A stretch of DNA of 64,000 nt from CAKZLS01 sp963786305 (lineage in GTDB: Bacteria > Pseudomonadota > Alphaproteobacteria > Rhodospirillales > Defluviicoccaceae): contig CAWAYL010000008.1 of NCBI GenBank assembly GCA_963786305.1, positions 372,001 through 436,000 on the forward strand, in the 5' to 3' direction. Both the position numbers and the translations under genes were made by a program. Below are positions 21,439 through 32,800 of the stretch, piece after piece. Every line of letters begins with the position of its first letter. Within the stretch, counting starts at the first letter, position 1. The notes under the pieces were generated by a model. The model had not been told where the DNA came from and ran no database searches. It saw only the letters and a list, made by a program, of their open reading frames with translations.

Positions 21439-22592
21439 GTGCCAGGCGAAATGCTGTTGGAAGCTGGCCGTCGCGGGGACTATGCGCAAGCGCTCCAACG
21501 CTCTATCCTCGTGAAAGCGGTGAACCCTTATGACATCCGGGAGTATCTGCCTGCCTTGACCCTGTTTCTTCTGCGTTTGCTTGGCGGCGGCTGGCGATGG
21601 GCGATTCGGCTGTGCGCGGTTTTTTTCGCGATCGCCGCACTGGGTGGACTGGCGAAAGCTTCTGCGGATTCGCGCCTGATCACCTTTGGAACCGGCGGAA
21701 AAACCGGTGTCTACTATCCGGTGGGCGGGATCATTTGCGAACTCCTCAACAGGAACCGCCTGGACCACGGTATTCGTTGCGTAGCCGAGAGCACCGATGG
21801 CTCGGCCACCAATCTCAGGGAGCTTCGTGCCGACAAGCTCGATCTGGCGCTCGCTCAGTCGGACCTGCACCATCACGCCTTTGCCGGCACCGGCGCTTTC
21901 GCGGATATCGGCGCTAATCGAAACCTGCGTTCTGTCTTTTCCCTTCATCCGGAGCCGTTCACGGTCGTCGCCCGACGCGACTCCGGTATCAACCGCTTCG
22001 AGGATCTGAAGGGAAAGCGGGTGAACATCGGAAATCAGGGATCCGGCCAGCGCGGCACGATGGAAGTGGTGATGAAGGCGTTCGGATGGAGCCCGGATGA
22101 TTTCGAGATCGCTTCAGACCTGCCCTCCGAAGACCAGGCTCAGGCGCTTTGCGAGGATCGGGTCGACGCCATCGTTTTTACGGTCGGGCATCCCAACCAA
22201 TCCATTGCCGACGCCATAAGCGACTGCGATGCCGTGCTGGTACCGGTGACCGGCGACGCCATCGACCGGCTGGTCGCGGCCCAACCGTACTACCGTAAAG
22301 CCGTGATTCCGCGTGAAATGTATCTCGGCACCCCCAGGACGTTGAAACCTTTGGCGTGGGAGCGACCTTGGTCGGCACCATCGGCACCGACCCCACGATC
22401 GTCTATCAGATCGTGAAAGCCGTGTTCGAGAATTTCGACGAGTTCAGGTCGCTTCATCCGGCGTTGGCCACACTCGAAAAGGAACAGATGGTCACGGACG
22501 GCCTATCGGCTCCATTACATTTCGGCGCCATCCGATACTTTCAGGATGCCAACATCGACTGGCGCCAACAACCGGCCGCATCCCCGGAATGA
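21439..22592 (+). CDS. TAXI-family TRAP transporter solute-binding protein
   Basis: About 384 codons. A hydrophobic export signal (LCAVFFAIAALGGLAKA) is followed by the TAXI fold: LITFGTGGKTGVYYPVGG, IRCVAESTDGSATNLREL, LAQSDLHHHA and LKGKRVNIGNQGSGQRGT. A break near 22345 moves the last 80 residues to another frame. TAXI proteins bind small solutes such as glutamate for TRAP transporters, but no TRAP permease genes are adjacent. The start is uncertain; GTG 21511 (VKAVNPYD) would remove a long pre-signal stretch. The stop overlaps the next ATG by 4 bp. Confidence 0.85.
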
Positions 22593-23464
22593 AAACAGCG
22601 ACACACATATATGCCATGACCATGATCGAAAAGAGCGTCCTTGGCCTCGGTCCGCGCGGCTTCCATTCCATCGCCTATGCCGAATGGGGCGATCCGGCCA
22701 ACGACCGGGTATTGATCTGCGTTCCCGGGCTGACCCGCAGGAGCCGAGATTTCGACTTTTTCGCCAGCGCCCTGGAGGATCGCTACCGGGTGGTCTGCGT
22801 CGACCTGCCGGGACGCGGCGCCAGCGACTGGCTCGCCGATCCGGCCGAATACGAACCGGCCCGCTACGCCCAGGACATGGCGGCGCTGATCGCCCGGCTG
22901 AATGTCAAATCGGTGGACTGGGTCGGCACGTCCCTCGGCGGCCTCGTCGGCATGATCCTCGCGGTCCAGCCGCGTTCGCCGCTCGCCAAGCTGGTGGCGG
23001 TGGATATCGGCGCCTATATCGACAAGGCGGCGCTCGACCGCATCGCGTCTTACGTGGGAACCGATCCGTCGTTTCCAGATTTGGCGGCGCTGGAGGCCTA
23101 TCTCCGCGACATCTGCCCGTTCGGCCCACTCACCGACGCGCAGTGGGCGCATCTCGCCCGCCACGGCGCCCGCGTCGACGGGCAAACCGGAACCTGGCGG
23201 CTGCACTATGATCCCCGGATCGCCGAACCGTTCAAGGAGGCCTTTTCCGAGGCCATGGACCTGTGGCCGCTGTGGGACGCGATAACCTGCCCGACGCTGG
23301 TGGTGCGCGGCGCCGAATCCGACCTGCTCACCGCCGAGACCACCGCCGAAATGCTCGCCCGCAACCCGGCGGCCAGCCTCATCGAGTTCGAACGCGTCGG
23401 CCACGCCCCGATGCTGATGAGCGACGACCAGATCCAGCCCGTCCGGGAATGGTTGTCGCGGTAG
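22589..23464 (+). CDS. Alpha/beta hydrolase
   Basis: Intact 291 residues. The nucleophile elbow is GTSLGG (Ser near residue 115), the oxyanion region VPGLTRRSRDFDFF, an acid in VRGAESDLL and the catalytic His in VGHAPML. The fold matches small-molecule esterases and hydrolases; the substrate is unknown. The first ATG overlaps the TAXI stop (ATGA). ATG 22622 (MIEKSVLGLG) is an alternative that fits the family start better. Confidence 0.85.
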   Translation: MKTATHIYAMTMIEKSVLGLGPRGFHSIAYAEWGDPANDRVLICVPGLTRRSRDFDFFASALEDRYRVVCVDLPGRGASDWLADPAEYEPARYAQDMAALIARLNVKSVDWVGTSLGGLVGMILAVQPRSPLAKLVAVDIGAYIDKAALDRIASYVGTDPSFPDLAALEAYLRDICPFGPLTDAQWAHLARHGARVDGQTGTWRLHYDPRIAEPFKEAFSEAMDLWPLWDAITCPTLVVRGAESDLLTAETTAEMLARNPAASLIEFERVGHAPMLMSDDQIQPVREWLSR

Positions 23465-23540
23465 CGGGCCCTTGACAATCGATCCGCCGGACGCAACTAA
23501 TGAGGAGAAAAACAAATAGTGAACGCGTGAGGCCGACACC

Positions 23541-24767
23541 ATGTCCGTGGCACACAAGCTGGCCGTCCTCAGTGACGCCGCGAAATACGATGCCTCGTGC
23601 GCCTCGAGCGGCGCGAAACGCCGCAATTCGCTGAAATCCGGCGGGATCGGTTCGACGGGAGGGGCCGGTATCTGCCATGCCTACGCGCCCGACGGCCGCT
23701 GCATTTCGCTGCTCAAGCTGCTGCTGACCAACTTCTGCATTTACGATTGCGCCTACTGCGTCAACCGCTCGTCGAGCAACGTCGAGCGTGCCCGGTTTTC
23801 CGTGGACGAGGTGGTCGCGCTGACCATGAATTTCTACCGGCGGAACTATATCGAGGGCCTGTTCCTGTCGTCGGGGATCATCCGCAATTCCGACTACACC
23901 ATGGAACAGAGCATCGCGGTGGCGCGCAAGCTGCGCCTGGAGGAGAACTTCCGAGGGTATATCCACCTCAAGACCATCCCCGGGGCCTCCCAGGACCTGA
24001 TCCACGAGGCCGGTCTGTACGCCGACCGGTTGTCCATCAATGTAGAACTGGCGAATGACGCCAGCCTTGCCTCCCTGGCCCCCGAAAAGGATGCCGGCGC
24101 CATCCGCCAGACCATGGGCAGACTGCGCTACAAGATGGACGCGGAACGCGAGCGCTCGACGTCGCGGCACGGCCGGCGGCGGTTCGCGCCGGCGGGTCAG
24201 AGCACCCAGATGATCGTCGGCGCCGATGCCGGCAAGGACAGCGAGATCCTGTCGCAGTCCGTCCGGCTCTATGGCAGTTACGGCCTGCGGCGGGTGTACT
24301 ACTCGGCGTTCAGCCCGATCCCGGATTCCCCCGCCGCGCTGCCGAGCCGGGCGGCGCCCCTGGTCCGCGAACACCGGCTCTATCAGGCGGACTGGCTGGT
24401 GCGGTTCTACGGCTTCGAGGTGAGCGAGATCGAAGACGGCATGGTGGACGGCATGCTGGACGCGAGCGTCGATCCCAAGCTGGCATGGGCGGCGGCCAAT
24501 AGGCACCGGTTTCCGGTGGATATAAACACCGCCGATCGCGAGGTGCTGCTGCGGGTGCCGGGTCTCGGCGTCCGCTCGGTAACGAAAATTGTCTCGTCGC
24601 GGCGCTTCACCGATCTCCGGCTCGCCGATGTGGCCCGCGTCTGCCGCAACGTGGCGAAGATCAAACCGTTCATCTGCTGCGCCGACTGGAAGCCCGGCGC
24701 CGCCCTTGAATCCACGATCTTGCGGCCGCCGATGGCCGCCAAGGCGAGGCAACTGGAACTGTTTTGA
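23541..24767 (+). CDS. Putative DNA modification/repair radical SAM protein
   Basis: Intact 408 residues. The radical SAM cluster motif is CIYDCAYCVNR (CxxxCxxC), followed by SSGIIRNSDYTME and YIHLKTIPGA. The C-terminus has a helix-hairpin-helix element (LRVPGLGVRSVTKIV), which suggests DNA contact. This is the family regularly found beside UdgX/DUF4130 proteins and annotated as DNA modification or repair. The next gene overlaps it by 4 bp (TTGA), so they form a coupled pair. The exact reaction is not known to me. Confidence 0.88.
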   Translation: MSVAHKLAVLSDAAKYDASCASSGAKRRNSLKSGGIGSTGGAGICHAYAPDGRCISLLKLLLTNFCIYDCAYCVNRSSSNVERARFSVDEVVALTMNFYRRNYIEGLFLSSGIIRNSDYTMEQSIAVARKLRLEENFRGYIHLKTIPGASQDLIHEAGLYADRLSINVELANDASLASLAPEKDAGAIRQTMGRLRYKMDAERERSTSRHGRRRFAPAGQSTQMIVGADAGKDSEILSQSVRLYGSYGLRRVYYSAFSPIPDSPAALPSRAAPLVREHRLYQADWLVRFYGFEVSEIEDGMVDGMLDASVDPKLAWAAANRHRFPVDINTADREVLLRVPGLGVRSVTKIVSSRRFTDLRLADVARVCRNVAKIKPFICCADWKPGAALESTILRPPMAAKARQLELF

Positions 24768-26269
24768 CTTACGAGGTGGTGCTTGCCGGCGACGCGGATT
24801 TCGGAGAGTGGCGGGGATACGCGCGGGTAGCGCTCGCGCTCGATATGCCGCCCGAAGACGTTCGCTTCAGCGTATGCGAGGGCGACAGCCTCGATCTCTT
24901 CCGCGGACGGCCGCTGCCGGCCGCCCCTCCAATCGAGCGACCCCTGACCATCCCCGCCCGCTTCAAGAGCGAGGCGGTGGACGCCGCGCGGCACGCCGAC
25001 CCCGTCCGCTTTCAGCTGCTTTACCGATTGGCGTGGCGGTTCCGCGACGAGCCGCGCCTGATGGCGGTCGAGACAGATCCGGATGTGGTGCGGCTTCATC
25101 AACGCGCGCAAGCGGTCCGCCGCGATCTCCACAAAATGAAGGCTTTCGTCCGGTTCCGGCAGGCGCCGGACGAACGCGAGGAGCGCTTCGTCGCCTGGTT
25201 CGAGCCGGCGCACCATATCACGCCCAGCGCCGCCGAGTTCTTTCGCCGCCGCTTTACCGGCATGATCTGGACCTTGTTCACGCCGGGCCGGAGCGCGCAC
25301 TGGGACCGGCACACCCTGGTGTTCGGGAACGGTGTGGGCCCCGACGCATGGGCCGCCATCAAGGACGGAAACGAGAACCTTTGGAAGATCTACTTCGCCA
25401 ACATCTTCAATCCGGCGCGTCTCAAGACAAAGGCGATGCAGGCCCAGATGCCGAAGAAATACTGGAAGAACCTGCCCGAGGCGGCGCTGATACCGGACTT
25501 GGTCAAGTCGGCCGGGGCCCGAACCGAACAGATGGTGACGGCGTCGCCGTCGCCGCCCCCGGCGCGCCATGCCCGTTTGGCCGAGAGGCGAGGCGCACGA
25601 CCCGGCGACATCGGTGGAAACGGCGTGGCAACGCCCACCCTCGAACGGGTATGCGCGGAGGCCGCTGCCTGCCGCCGGTGTCCCTTGTGGTCGAACGCGA
25701 CGCAAACGGTCTTCGGCGAAGGCCCGGCAACCGCCCAGCTTATGTTCGTCGCCGAGCAGCCGGGCGACAGCGAGGATCTGTCGGGACGGCCGCTGGTGGG
25801 ACCGGCCGGCACGCTGTTCGACGCGATTCTCAAGCAAGCCAGCGTCGACCGGTCGGCCTGCTATGTCACCAACGCCGTCAAGCACTTCAAAAATCAGCCA
25901 CGCGGCAAGATCCGTCTGCACAAAACCCCCGGCACTGAGGAAATCGAGCCGTGCCGGTGGTGGCTGGAGCAGGAAATCGCCATCGTCAAGCCGCGTCTCA
26001 TCGTGGCGCTGGGAGCGACGGCACTGCGGTCGCTAACCGGATACCGTGGCGCGCTGTCGCACGTACGCGGCCGCGTCGTTAAAGGGTACGACGGCCGGCC
26101 GGTGCTGGTCACGGTGCATCCCGCCTATCTTCTCAGATTGCGCGACCCCCAGACGGCTTCCCGGGAACGCGGCAGAACGGTGGCCGACCTCATCGACGCG
26201 CGGAAACGGGCATTCGCCGCGAAAAGCGAGGCACGCAACGCATCCGTGCCGCCGACTCCGTCGCCCTGA
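24764..26269 (+). CDS. UdgX-type uracil-DNA binding protein with N-terminal DUF4130 domain
   Basis: Intact 501 residues, TTG start overlapping the previous stop. Residues 1-260 are the DUF4130 region. Residues 290-480 form a family-4-like uracil-DNA glycosylase domain with FVAEQPGDSEDLSGRPLVGP, VTNAVKHFKNQPRGKIRLHK and VTVHPAYLLR. UdgX proteins carry a KRRIH loop whose His forms a covalent bond with DNA at the uracil site. Here the loop reads KIRLH, so the His is kept while two neighbours differ. Pairing with the radical SAM gene supports a shared DNA-repair role. Confidence 0.88.
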   Translation: MTYEVVLAGDADFGEWRGYARVALALDMPPEDVRFSVCEGDSLDLFRGRPLPAAPPIERPLTIPARFKSEAVDAARHADPVRFQLLYRLAWRFRDEPRLMAVETDPDVVRLHQRAQAVRRDLHKMKAFVRFRQAPDEREERFVAWFEPAHHITPSAAEFFRRRFTGMIWTLFTPGRSAHWDRHTLVFGNGVGPDAWAAIKDGNENLWKIYFANIFNPARLKTKAMQAQMPKKYWKNLPEAALIPDLVKSAGARTEQMVTASPSPPPARHARLAERRGARPGDIGGNGVATPTLERVCAEAAACRRCPLWSNATQTVFGEGPATAQLMFVAEQPGDSEDLSGRPLVGPAGTLFDAILKQASVDRSACYVTNAVKHFKNQPRGKIRLHKTPGTEEIEPCRWWLEQEIAIVKPRLIVALGATALRSLTGYRGALSHVRGRVVKGYDGRPVLVTVHPAYLLRLRDPQTASRERGRTVADLIDARKRAFAAKSEARNASVPPTPSP

Positions 26270-26276
26270 TCGCCGT

Positions 26277-26723
26277 TTAGAACGTGAAGAGGCGCGTATC
26301 GCGAGCCAGCATCGCCGAGGCAATGGCCGGCGGCTTGGCCACACCGACGCCGTCGATCAGATCGTCGGTGGTTTTGCCGCTATTGGGCAGGTAGAGGGCG
26401 CACACCTCGGTCTTCACCCCCATCGCAAGGACCTTGCCGAGCATGGCCTGCGGGGTCATGTTCTTGGGTTTGAGGCTGACCTGCGGCGCGCCCTTGAGGG
26501 CCATATCACCGCCGGGGCCGCACAGCAGAATGTCAACCTTGGCGCCCTGCGTCACCGTTTCCATGGTTAGAACCATGGCCATGCCTTGCGTCTGCGGGTC
26601 GGCCGAGGTGACCACAATAAACAGGTTCGGTTTCGCCTCGTCGTCGTCAGCGGCGGCTGCCAGGGAACTCCATACGGTGGCGGTCAAAAAACCAAGCGCC
26701 AGGGTCAAGGCGGCTTTTTTCAT
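26277..26723 (-). CDS. Periplasmic DsrE-like protein
   Basis: Intact, 148 residues from ATG 26723, which has GAGGAGA upstream; an earlier in-frame start at 26768 lacks a signal context. A signal peptide (ALTLALGFLTATVWSSLAAA) precedes a DsrE/DsrF-like fold (NLFIVVTSADPQTQGMAMVL; VDILLCGPGGDMAL; EVCALYLPNSGKT). A single Cys near the second half (GVKTEVCALY) corresponds to the sulfur-handling site of some DsrE proteins. Secreted DsrE-like proteins are common in proteobacteria and their role is poorly defined. Confidence 0.75.
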   Translation of the reverse strand: MKKAALTLALGFLTATVWSSLAAAADDDEAKPNLFIVVTSADPQTQGMAMVLTMETVTQGAKVDILLCGPGGDMALKGAPQVSLKPKNMTPQAMLGKVLAMGVKTEVCALYLPNSGKTTDDLIDGVGVAKPPAIASAMLARDTRLFTF

Positions 26724-26848
26724 GACGTCTGTCTCCTCTTGTATTGAAGGGTTGGCATCTGGATGCAAACCCGACCTGTTCTTTTTGGAGACATCTCGAT
26801 ACTAAAGTAAAATGTGGCGGTCTGTGACTTAGTTACACAGGCGGAGAA

Positions 26849-27145
26849 TTATCGTCGACCGAGCCGCCGCGCGTTTGACGATGCCTTGGCGGAAATCGGC
26901 TTCATGCTCGCCGACATGATTTGAGCCGGCGATTTTCCGCGCGCCGCCGCCCGCGCACCCTGCCGCATCCCCTTGGCGACCGCCGTCGGCTTTTCCATGA
27001 CCATCGCCGTTGCCTCCGCCGCCGACATCGCCCCGGTCGCCATCAACGCCGTGCGCCGGCAGATGGTTTGCACGGACGCGGTCAAGAGCGCCTGCTGCTG
27101 AAGCGCCAGCGTGAAATATTCGAACGGATTGAACCGATGACGCAC
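26849..27145 (-). CDS. Small phasin-like/alpha-helical protein
   Basis: 98 residues from a GTG at 27145 with a perfect AGGAGG six bases upstream. The frame stays open further upstream, but no start there has such a site. The protein is helical and alanine-rich: FEYFTLALQQQALLTASV, then AEATAMVMEKPTAVAKG and a basic tail. The AEAxxMVxEK core resembles small phasin-like proteins of Alphaproteobacteria that coat polyhydroxyalkanoate granules or are uncharacterised. No phaC or phaR is nearby, so the assignment stays loose. Confidence 0.55.
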   Translation of the reverse strand: MRHRFNPFEYFTLALQQQALLTASVQTICRRTALMATGAMSAAEATAMVMEKPTAVAKGMRQGARAAARGKSPAQIMSASMKPISAKASSNARRLGRR

Positions 27146-27278
27146 TTCGGCCTCCTGCCTGTGTCGAGCCGCGATTTGCTCAAATTGTAATGAAGTTGAC
27201 GGCCTCGCCGACTTCGAGATCGTCCTCAACACCAAGGTCCTCGAGGCCGACGACTTTCTTCTGTAGCCATCCGGGCCA

Positions 27279-29108
<1,830 letters not shown>

Positions 29109-29194
29109 GACGGACCTCCCTTCTCCAGAGATGGTGTGATCGTTCGGGCGGGAAGAGGGAGGTTGCGGCGACGCGACCAAGGATTGAAGTTCCT

Positions 29195-29297
29195 CTCCCT
29201 TCGCCGGTATAACCCGGATCAGGTTCAAAGGGTCACCATGGTGCGCCAGCCGGCGCCGATGGACTCTCAGCCCCCTCGCGGGGCGCCCCTCGGAACG
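29195..29297 (-). promoter_or_regulatory. TPP (THI-box) riboswitch upstream of thiC
   Basis: On the minus strand the segment contains GGGGGCTGAGAG, the pyrimidine-sensing arm. Further on come ACCCTTTGAACCTGATCCGG and GTTATACCGGCGAAGGGA, the pyrophosphate-sensing arm and closing stem. These are the conserved core elements of TPP riboswitches. It ends about 85 bases before the thiC start, so regulation of translation initiation or early termination is likely. Confidence 0.93.
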
Positions 29298-29303
29298 AAA
29301 GCA

Positions 29304-29332
29304 GAATGATCCGCCGCCGACCGCGAAGTCAA
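29304..29332 (-). promoter_or_regulatory. Candidate sigma-70 promoter for thiC
   Basis: On the minus strand TTGACT (29332-29327) is followed after 17 bp by TCATTC (29309-29304), just upstream of the riboswitch. The -35 is good and the -10 is weak. Position is the main support. Confidence 0.35.
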
Positions 29333-29392
29333 GCGGTATCCGACACGCACTGTCAAAAATTACGGCGTCGCGGCCAGACGCCTCCCGCACGG

Positions 29393-29421
29393 TTGATACT
29401 GCCAAGAAATAAGTGGATATT
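29393..29421 (+). promoter_or_regulatory. Candidate sigma-70 promoter for the cation ATPase
   Basis: TTGATA (29393-29398), a 17-bp spacer and GATATT (29416-29421) lie 28 bp before the ATPase start. Both hexamers are close to consensus in an otherwise GC-rich region. A good ribosome binding site (AAGGAGAGG) follows. Confidence 0.45.
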
Positions 29422-29448
29422 CGACCGTGCAATGAAGGAGAGGTGACG

Positions 29449-32171
29449 ATGACCCATCAGGCCCCCGAGAAAGCCACGCCGGCATGGCACGCGCTGCATC
29501 TAGATGACGTGTTCCAGCGAATTTCGGGCCGGCTCGAGGGATTGACCGCCACCGAAGCCGAGGATCGGCTGACCCGTTTCGGGCCGAACCTCCTCAAACC
29601 GCCGAAACGGCGAGGACCGGCCGAAAGGTTTCTCCTGCAATTCCACAATGTGCTGATCTACGTCCTGCTGGCCGCCGCCGTCACCACCGCCTTGCTTCAG
29701 CACTGGATCGACACCGGCGTCATCCTTGGCGTGGTTTTCATCAACGCTATCATCGGGTTCATCCAGGAGGGCAAGGCGGAAAAGGCGTTGGCCGCCATCC
29801 GCGATATGCTCTCGCTGCAGGCCACGGTGCTGCGCGACGGGCGTCGCGGCGTCTTACCGGCGGAAAAGCTCGTTCCCGGAGACATCGTCCACCTGCAATC
29901 CGGCGACAAGGTTCCCGCGGATCTTCGCCTGGTCCACGTGAAGAGGCTGCAGATACAGGAAGCCGCCCTGACCGGCGAGTCTGTGCCGGTGGAAAAATCC
30001 TCCGCGCACGTGGACGAAACGACGACCATCGCCGACCGGCAATGCATGGCTTATTCGGGGACCCTGGTGTCCTATGGCCAGGGGACGGGCGTGGTCGTCG
30101 AGACCGGCGACCGCACCGAGATCGGCCGCATCGGCGCCATGCTCGCGGAAGTGCAAACGCTGACCACCCCGCTTCTTCTCCAGCTCGCCCGGTTCGCCCG
30201 CTGGCTGACCCTGGCGATCCTCGTGATCGCCGGGCTGACCATGATTTTCGGCGTCGTCGTGCGCCACTATTCCGCTACCGAGATGTTTCTGGCCGCCGTC
30301 GGCCTCGCCGTCGCCGCCATCCCCGAGGGCCTGCCGGCGATCATGACCATCGCGCTTGCCATCGGCGTCCAGCGCATGGCCCGGCGCAACGCCATCATCC
30401 GGCGGCTGCCGGCGGTGGAGACGCTTGGCTCGGTGACCGTCATTTGTTCGGACAAGACCGGCACGCTGACGCGCAACGAGATGACCGTGCAAAGCGTGGC
30501 GACGGCGCGCCACATGTTCGATGTCACCGGCGTGGGTTACGAGCCCTCGGGCATTTTCGTCCGCGACGGAGCGGAAATCCATCCCGATGACCATCCGGTG
30601 CTCTCGGAGATCACCCGGGCCGCGCTGCTGTGCAACGAGGCGGAGCTGCGCAAGACCGACGACGGCTGGATCATGGAGGGCGACCCCACGGAAGGGGCCT
30701 TGCTCACCTTGGCCGCCAAGGCCGGGCTCGATCTCGATTTCGAGCGCAAGTCGTCGCCGCGAACGGACATTATCCCGTTCGAATCCGAGCACCGGTTTAT
30801 GGCGACCTTGCATCACGGTCACCAGGGTCACCAGGGTCACGGCTTCGTGTATGTCAAGGGCGCGCCGGAGCGGGTGCTCGAGATGTGCGCTACCCAGCGG
30901 CTGCACGACGGCGACGAGGCGCTCGATCCCGAACACTGGCAGGCGACCGCCGAGGACATCGCTGCGCGCGGCCAACGGGTGCTCGCCATCGCCTGGCGGA
31001 GCGCCGACACGGAGCACCGCGATCTCACTTATGCCGACGTCGAGGGAAATCTCACGCTGCTCGGACTGGTGGGACTGATCGATCCGCCGCGGCGGGCGGC
31101 CATCGACGCCATCGCGCGCTGCCAGGCCGCCGGCATCCGCGTCAAGATGATCACCGGTGATCACGCGATCACCGCGCAAGCCATCGCCCGCCAGATCGGG
31201 CTCGCCAACCCGGACGCCGTGGTGACGGGACAACAGCTCGACGACATCGACGCGGATCGTTTGAGAGGCACCGCCGCCGAGACCGACGTATTCGCCCGCG
31301 CCAGCCCGGAACACAAGCTTCGGCTGGTGGAGGCGCTGCAAGCGGGCGGACAGGTGGTCGCGATGACCGGCGACGGGGTCAACGACGCGCCGGCCCTGAA
31401 GCGCGCCAACGTCGGCGTCGCCATGGGCGTCAAGGGGACCGAAGCGGCCAAGGAGGCGGCCGAAATGGTGCTGTTCGACGACAATTTCGCCTCCATCGCC
31501 CATGCCGTCGAGGAAGGCCGTACCGTCTACGAGAACCTCAAGAAGTCCATCACCTTCATCCTGCCCACCAACGGCGGCGAGGCGTTCACGCTGATCATCG
31601 CCATCCTGATGGGAACCGCGTTGCCCATTACCGCCGTCCAGATCCTCTGGGTCAACATGATCACGGCCGTGACCCTGGCGCTGGCGCTGGCGTTCGAGCC
31701 TACGGAAAGGGACATGATGAAACGCCCGCCACGGCCGGCGGACGAGCCGTTGCTGACCGGCTATATGGTCTGGCGGATCGCGTTCGTCTCGGCGATCCTG
31801 GTGGCCGGAACTTTCGGGCTGTTTCTCTGGGAACGCGCTCACGGCGCCGACGAGGCGCTGGCCCGGACCGTCGCCGTCAACACGCTCGTGCATGTTTGAG
31901 GTGTTCTACCTGTTCAGTTCCCGCCACCTGCTGGCGCCGGTGCTCAATCGCGAGGGTCTGTTCGGCAGCCGCGCCATTCTTGATTTCGGTGGTCGCGGTG
32001 ATCGTCTTTCAGCTCCTGTTCACCTATGCGCCGCCGCTCCAGCACCTGTTCGCGACGCGGGCCATCGGGCTCGACGCCTGGGGCCGGATCCTCGGCGTGA
32101 CCGTCTGGGTGCTGATCCTGATCGAACTGGAGAAATGGGTCGTGCGCTCGTATACAAACCGCGCTGGATAG
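29449..32171 (+). CDS. P2-type cation-transporting ATPase
   Basis: About 906 residues, starting at ATG 29449 behind AAGGAGAGG. It has the N-terminal cation-ATPase domain, the actuator motif LTGESVPVEK, the metal-helix PEGLP, the phosphorylation site CSDKTGTLTRNEM (Asp near 335), KGAPE in the nucleotide domain, and MTGDGVNDAPALKRA. The C-terminal four helices extend past an artificial stop at 31897. One extra base near 31893 and another shift near 31975 break the frame, and the true end is 32171. P2-type pumps of this sort move Ca2+, Mg2+ or similar ions. The nucleotide domain has an unusual His-rich insert (separate entry). Confidence 0.92.
30817..30840 (+). repeat. 9-bp tandem repeat encoding His-Gln-Gly units in the cation ATPase
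   Basis: The unit GGTCACCAG occurs almost three times and, with the preceding codons, encodes HHGHQGHQGHG at about residues 455-465. It sits in the nucleotide-binding domain just before the conserved YVKGAPE motif. It is in frame and adds five histidines on a predicted surface loop. Confidence 0.85.
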
Positions 32172-32273
32172 GGAGCCGGCATAAATCGATGGGCAACGCG
32201 CGGCGTGCTGTGGTTGAATGGGCCCCTCGGCGTGGATACGAAAAACACAAACCCAATACAGGAGAGGATCGGG

Positions 32274-32767
32274 ATGTCCGACGACGGAATCATGAAACTG
32301 AAAACGAACGCTGTCGCTGGCCTCGGCGTCGCTCATTGTCGACGCGGCGCTGGTGGCGGGACGGGAGGCCGGAATGTTCCCTCTCACGGTGTGCGTATTC
32401 GATGCCGGCGGACACCTGATCGCCCTCAAGCGCGAGGACGGAGCCGGCATTCACCGCATCGACATCGCCACCGGCAAGGCCTGCGCGGCGCTCGGCATGG
32501 GCATGTCGAGCCGCACGCTGCGCGATCGCCTCAAGGGCCGCGAAGCCTTTCAGAGCACGGCGGCAACGGCCACCGGCGGCCGGTTCATTCCCGTTCCGGG
32601 CGGCGTCTTGATCCTGGACGGCGCGCGGCGAGATCATCGGCGCGGTCGGGGTCAGCGGCGATGCGTCGGACAAGGACGAATACTGCGCCATCGTCGGCGT
32701 CCAAGCCGCCGGCCTCACCCCGTCGCCGTCCGAACCCGATCCCGACTGGCCGTCCGCCGTTCCGTAG
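32274..32767 (+). CDS. GlcG/HbpS-family protein
   Basis: About 163 residues with breaks near 32330 and 32630. The conserved block is VFDAGGHLIALKREDGAGI, then ATGKACAALGMGMSSRTL and, after the second break, GAVGVSGDASDKDEYCA. These are the hallmarks of the GlcG/HbpS (DUF336) fold, found in haem-binding sensor-associated proteins and in glycolate or cobalamin loci. The ATG at 32274 has AGGAGAGG upstream. It lies about 100 bp after the ATPase and converges on the UbiB-like gene. Confidence 0.8.
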
Positions 32768-32800
32768 CGGGAGGATCCGTCTCGAGCGTTTGTGCGGGGT

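Noticed and set aside
27190..27266. Short plus-strand frame reading FEIVLNTKVLEADD between two minus-strand genes
   Set aside because: About 25 codons, no ribosome binding site and no family; could be a gene relic but cannot be supported.
29854..31893. 679-codon frame antisense to the cation ATPase
   Set aside because: Shadow of the ATPase codon pattern; no domains.
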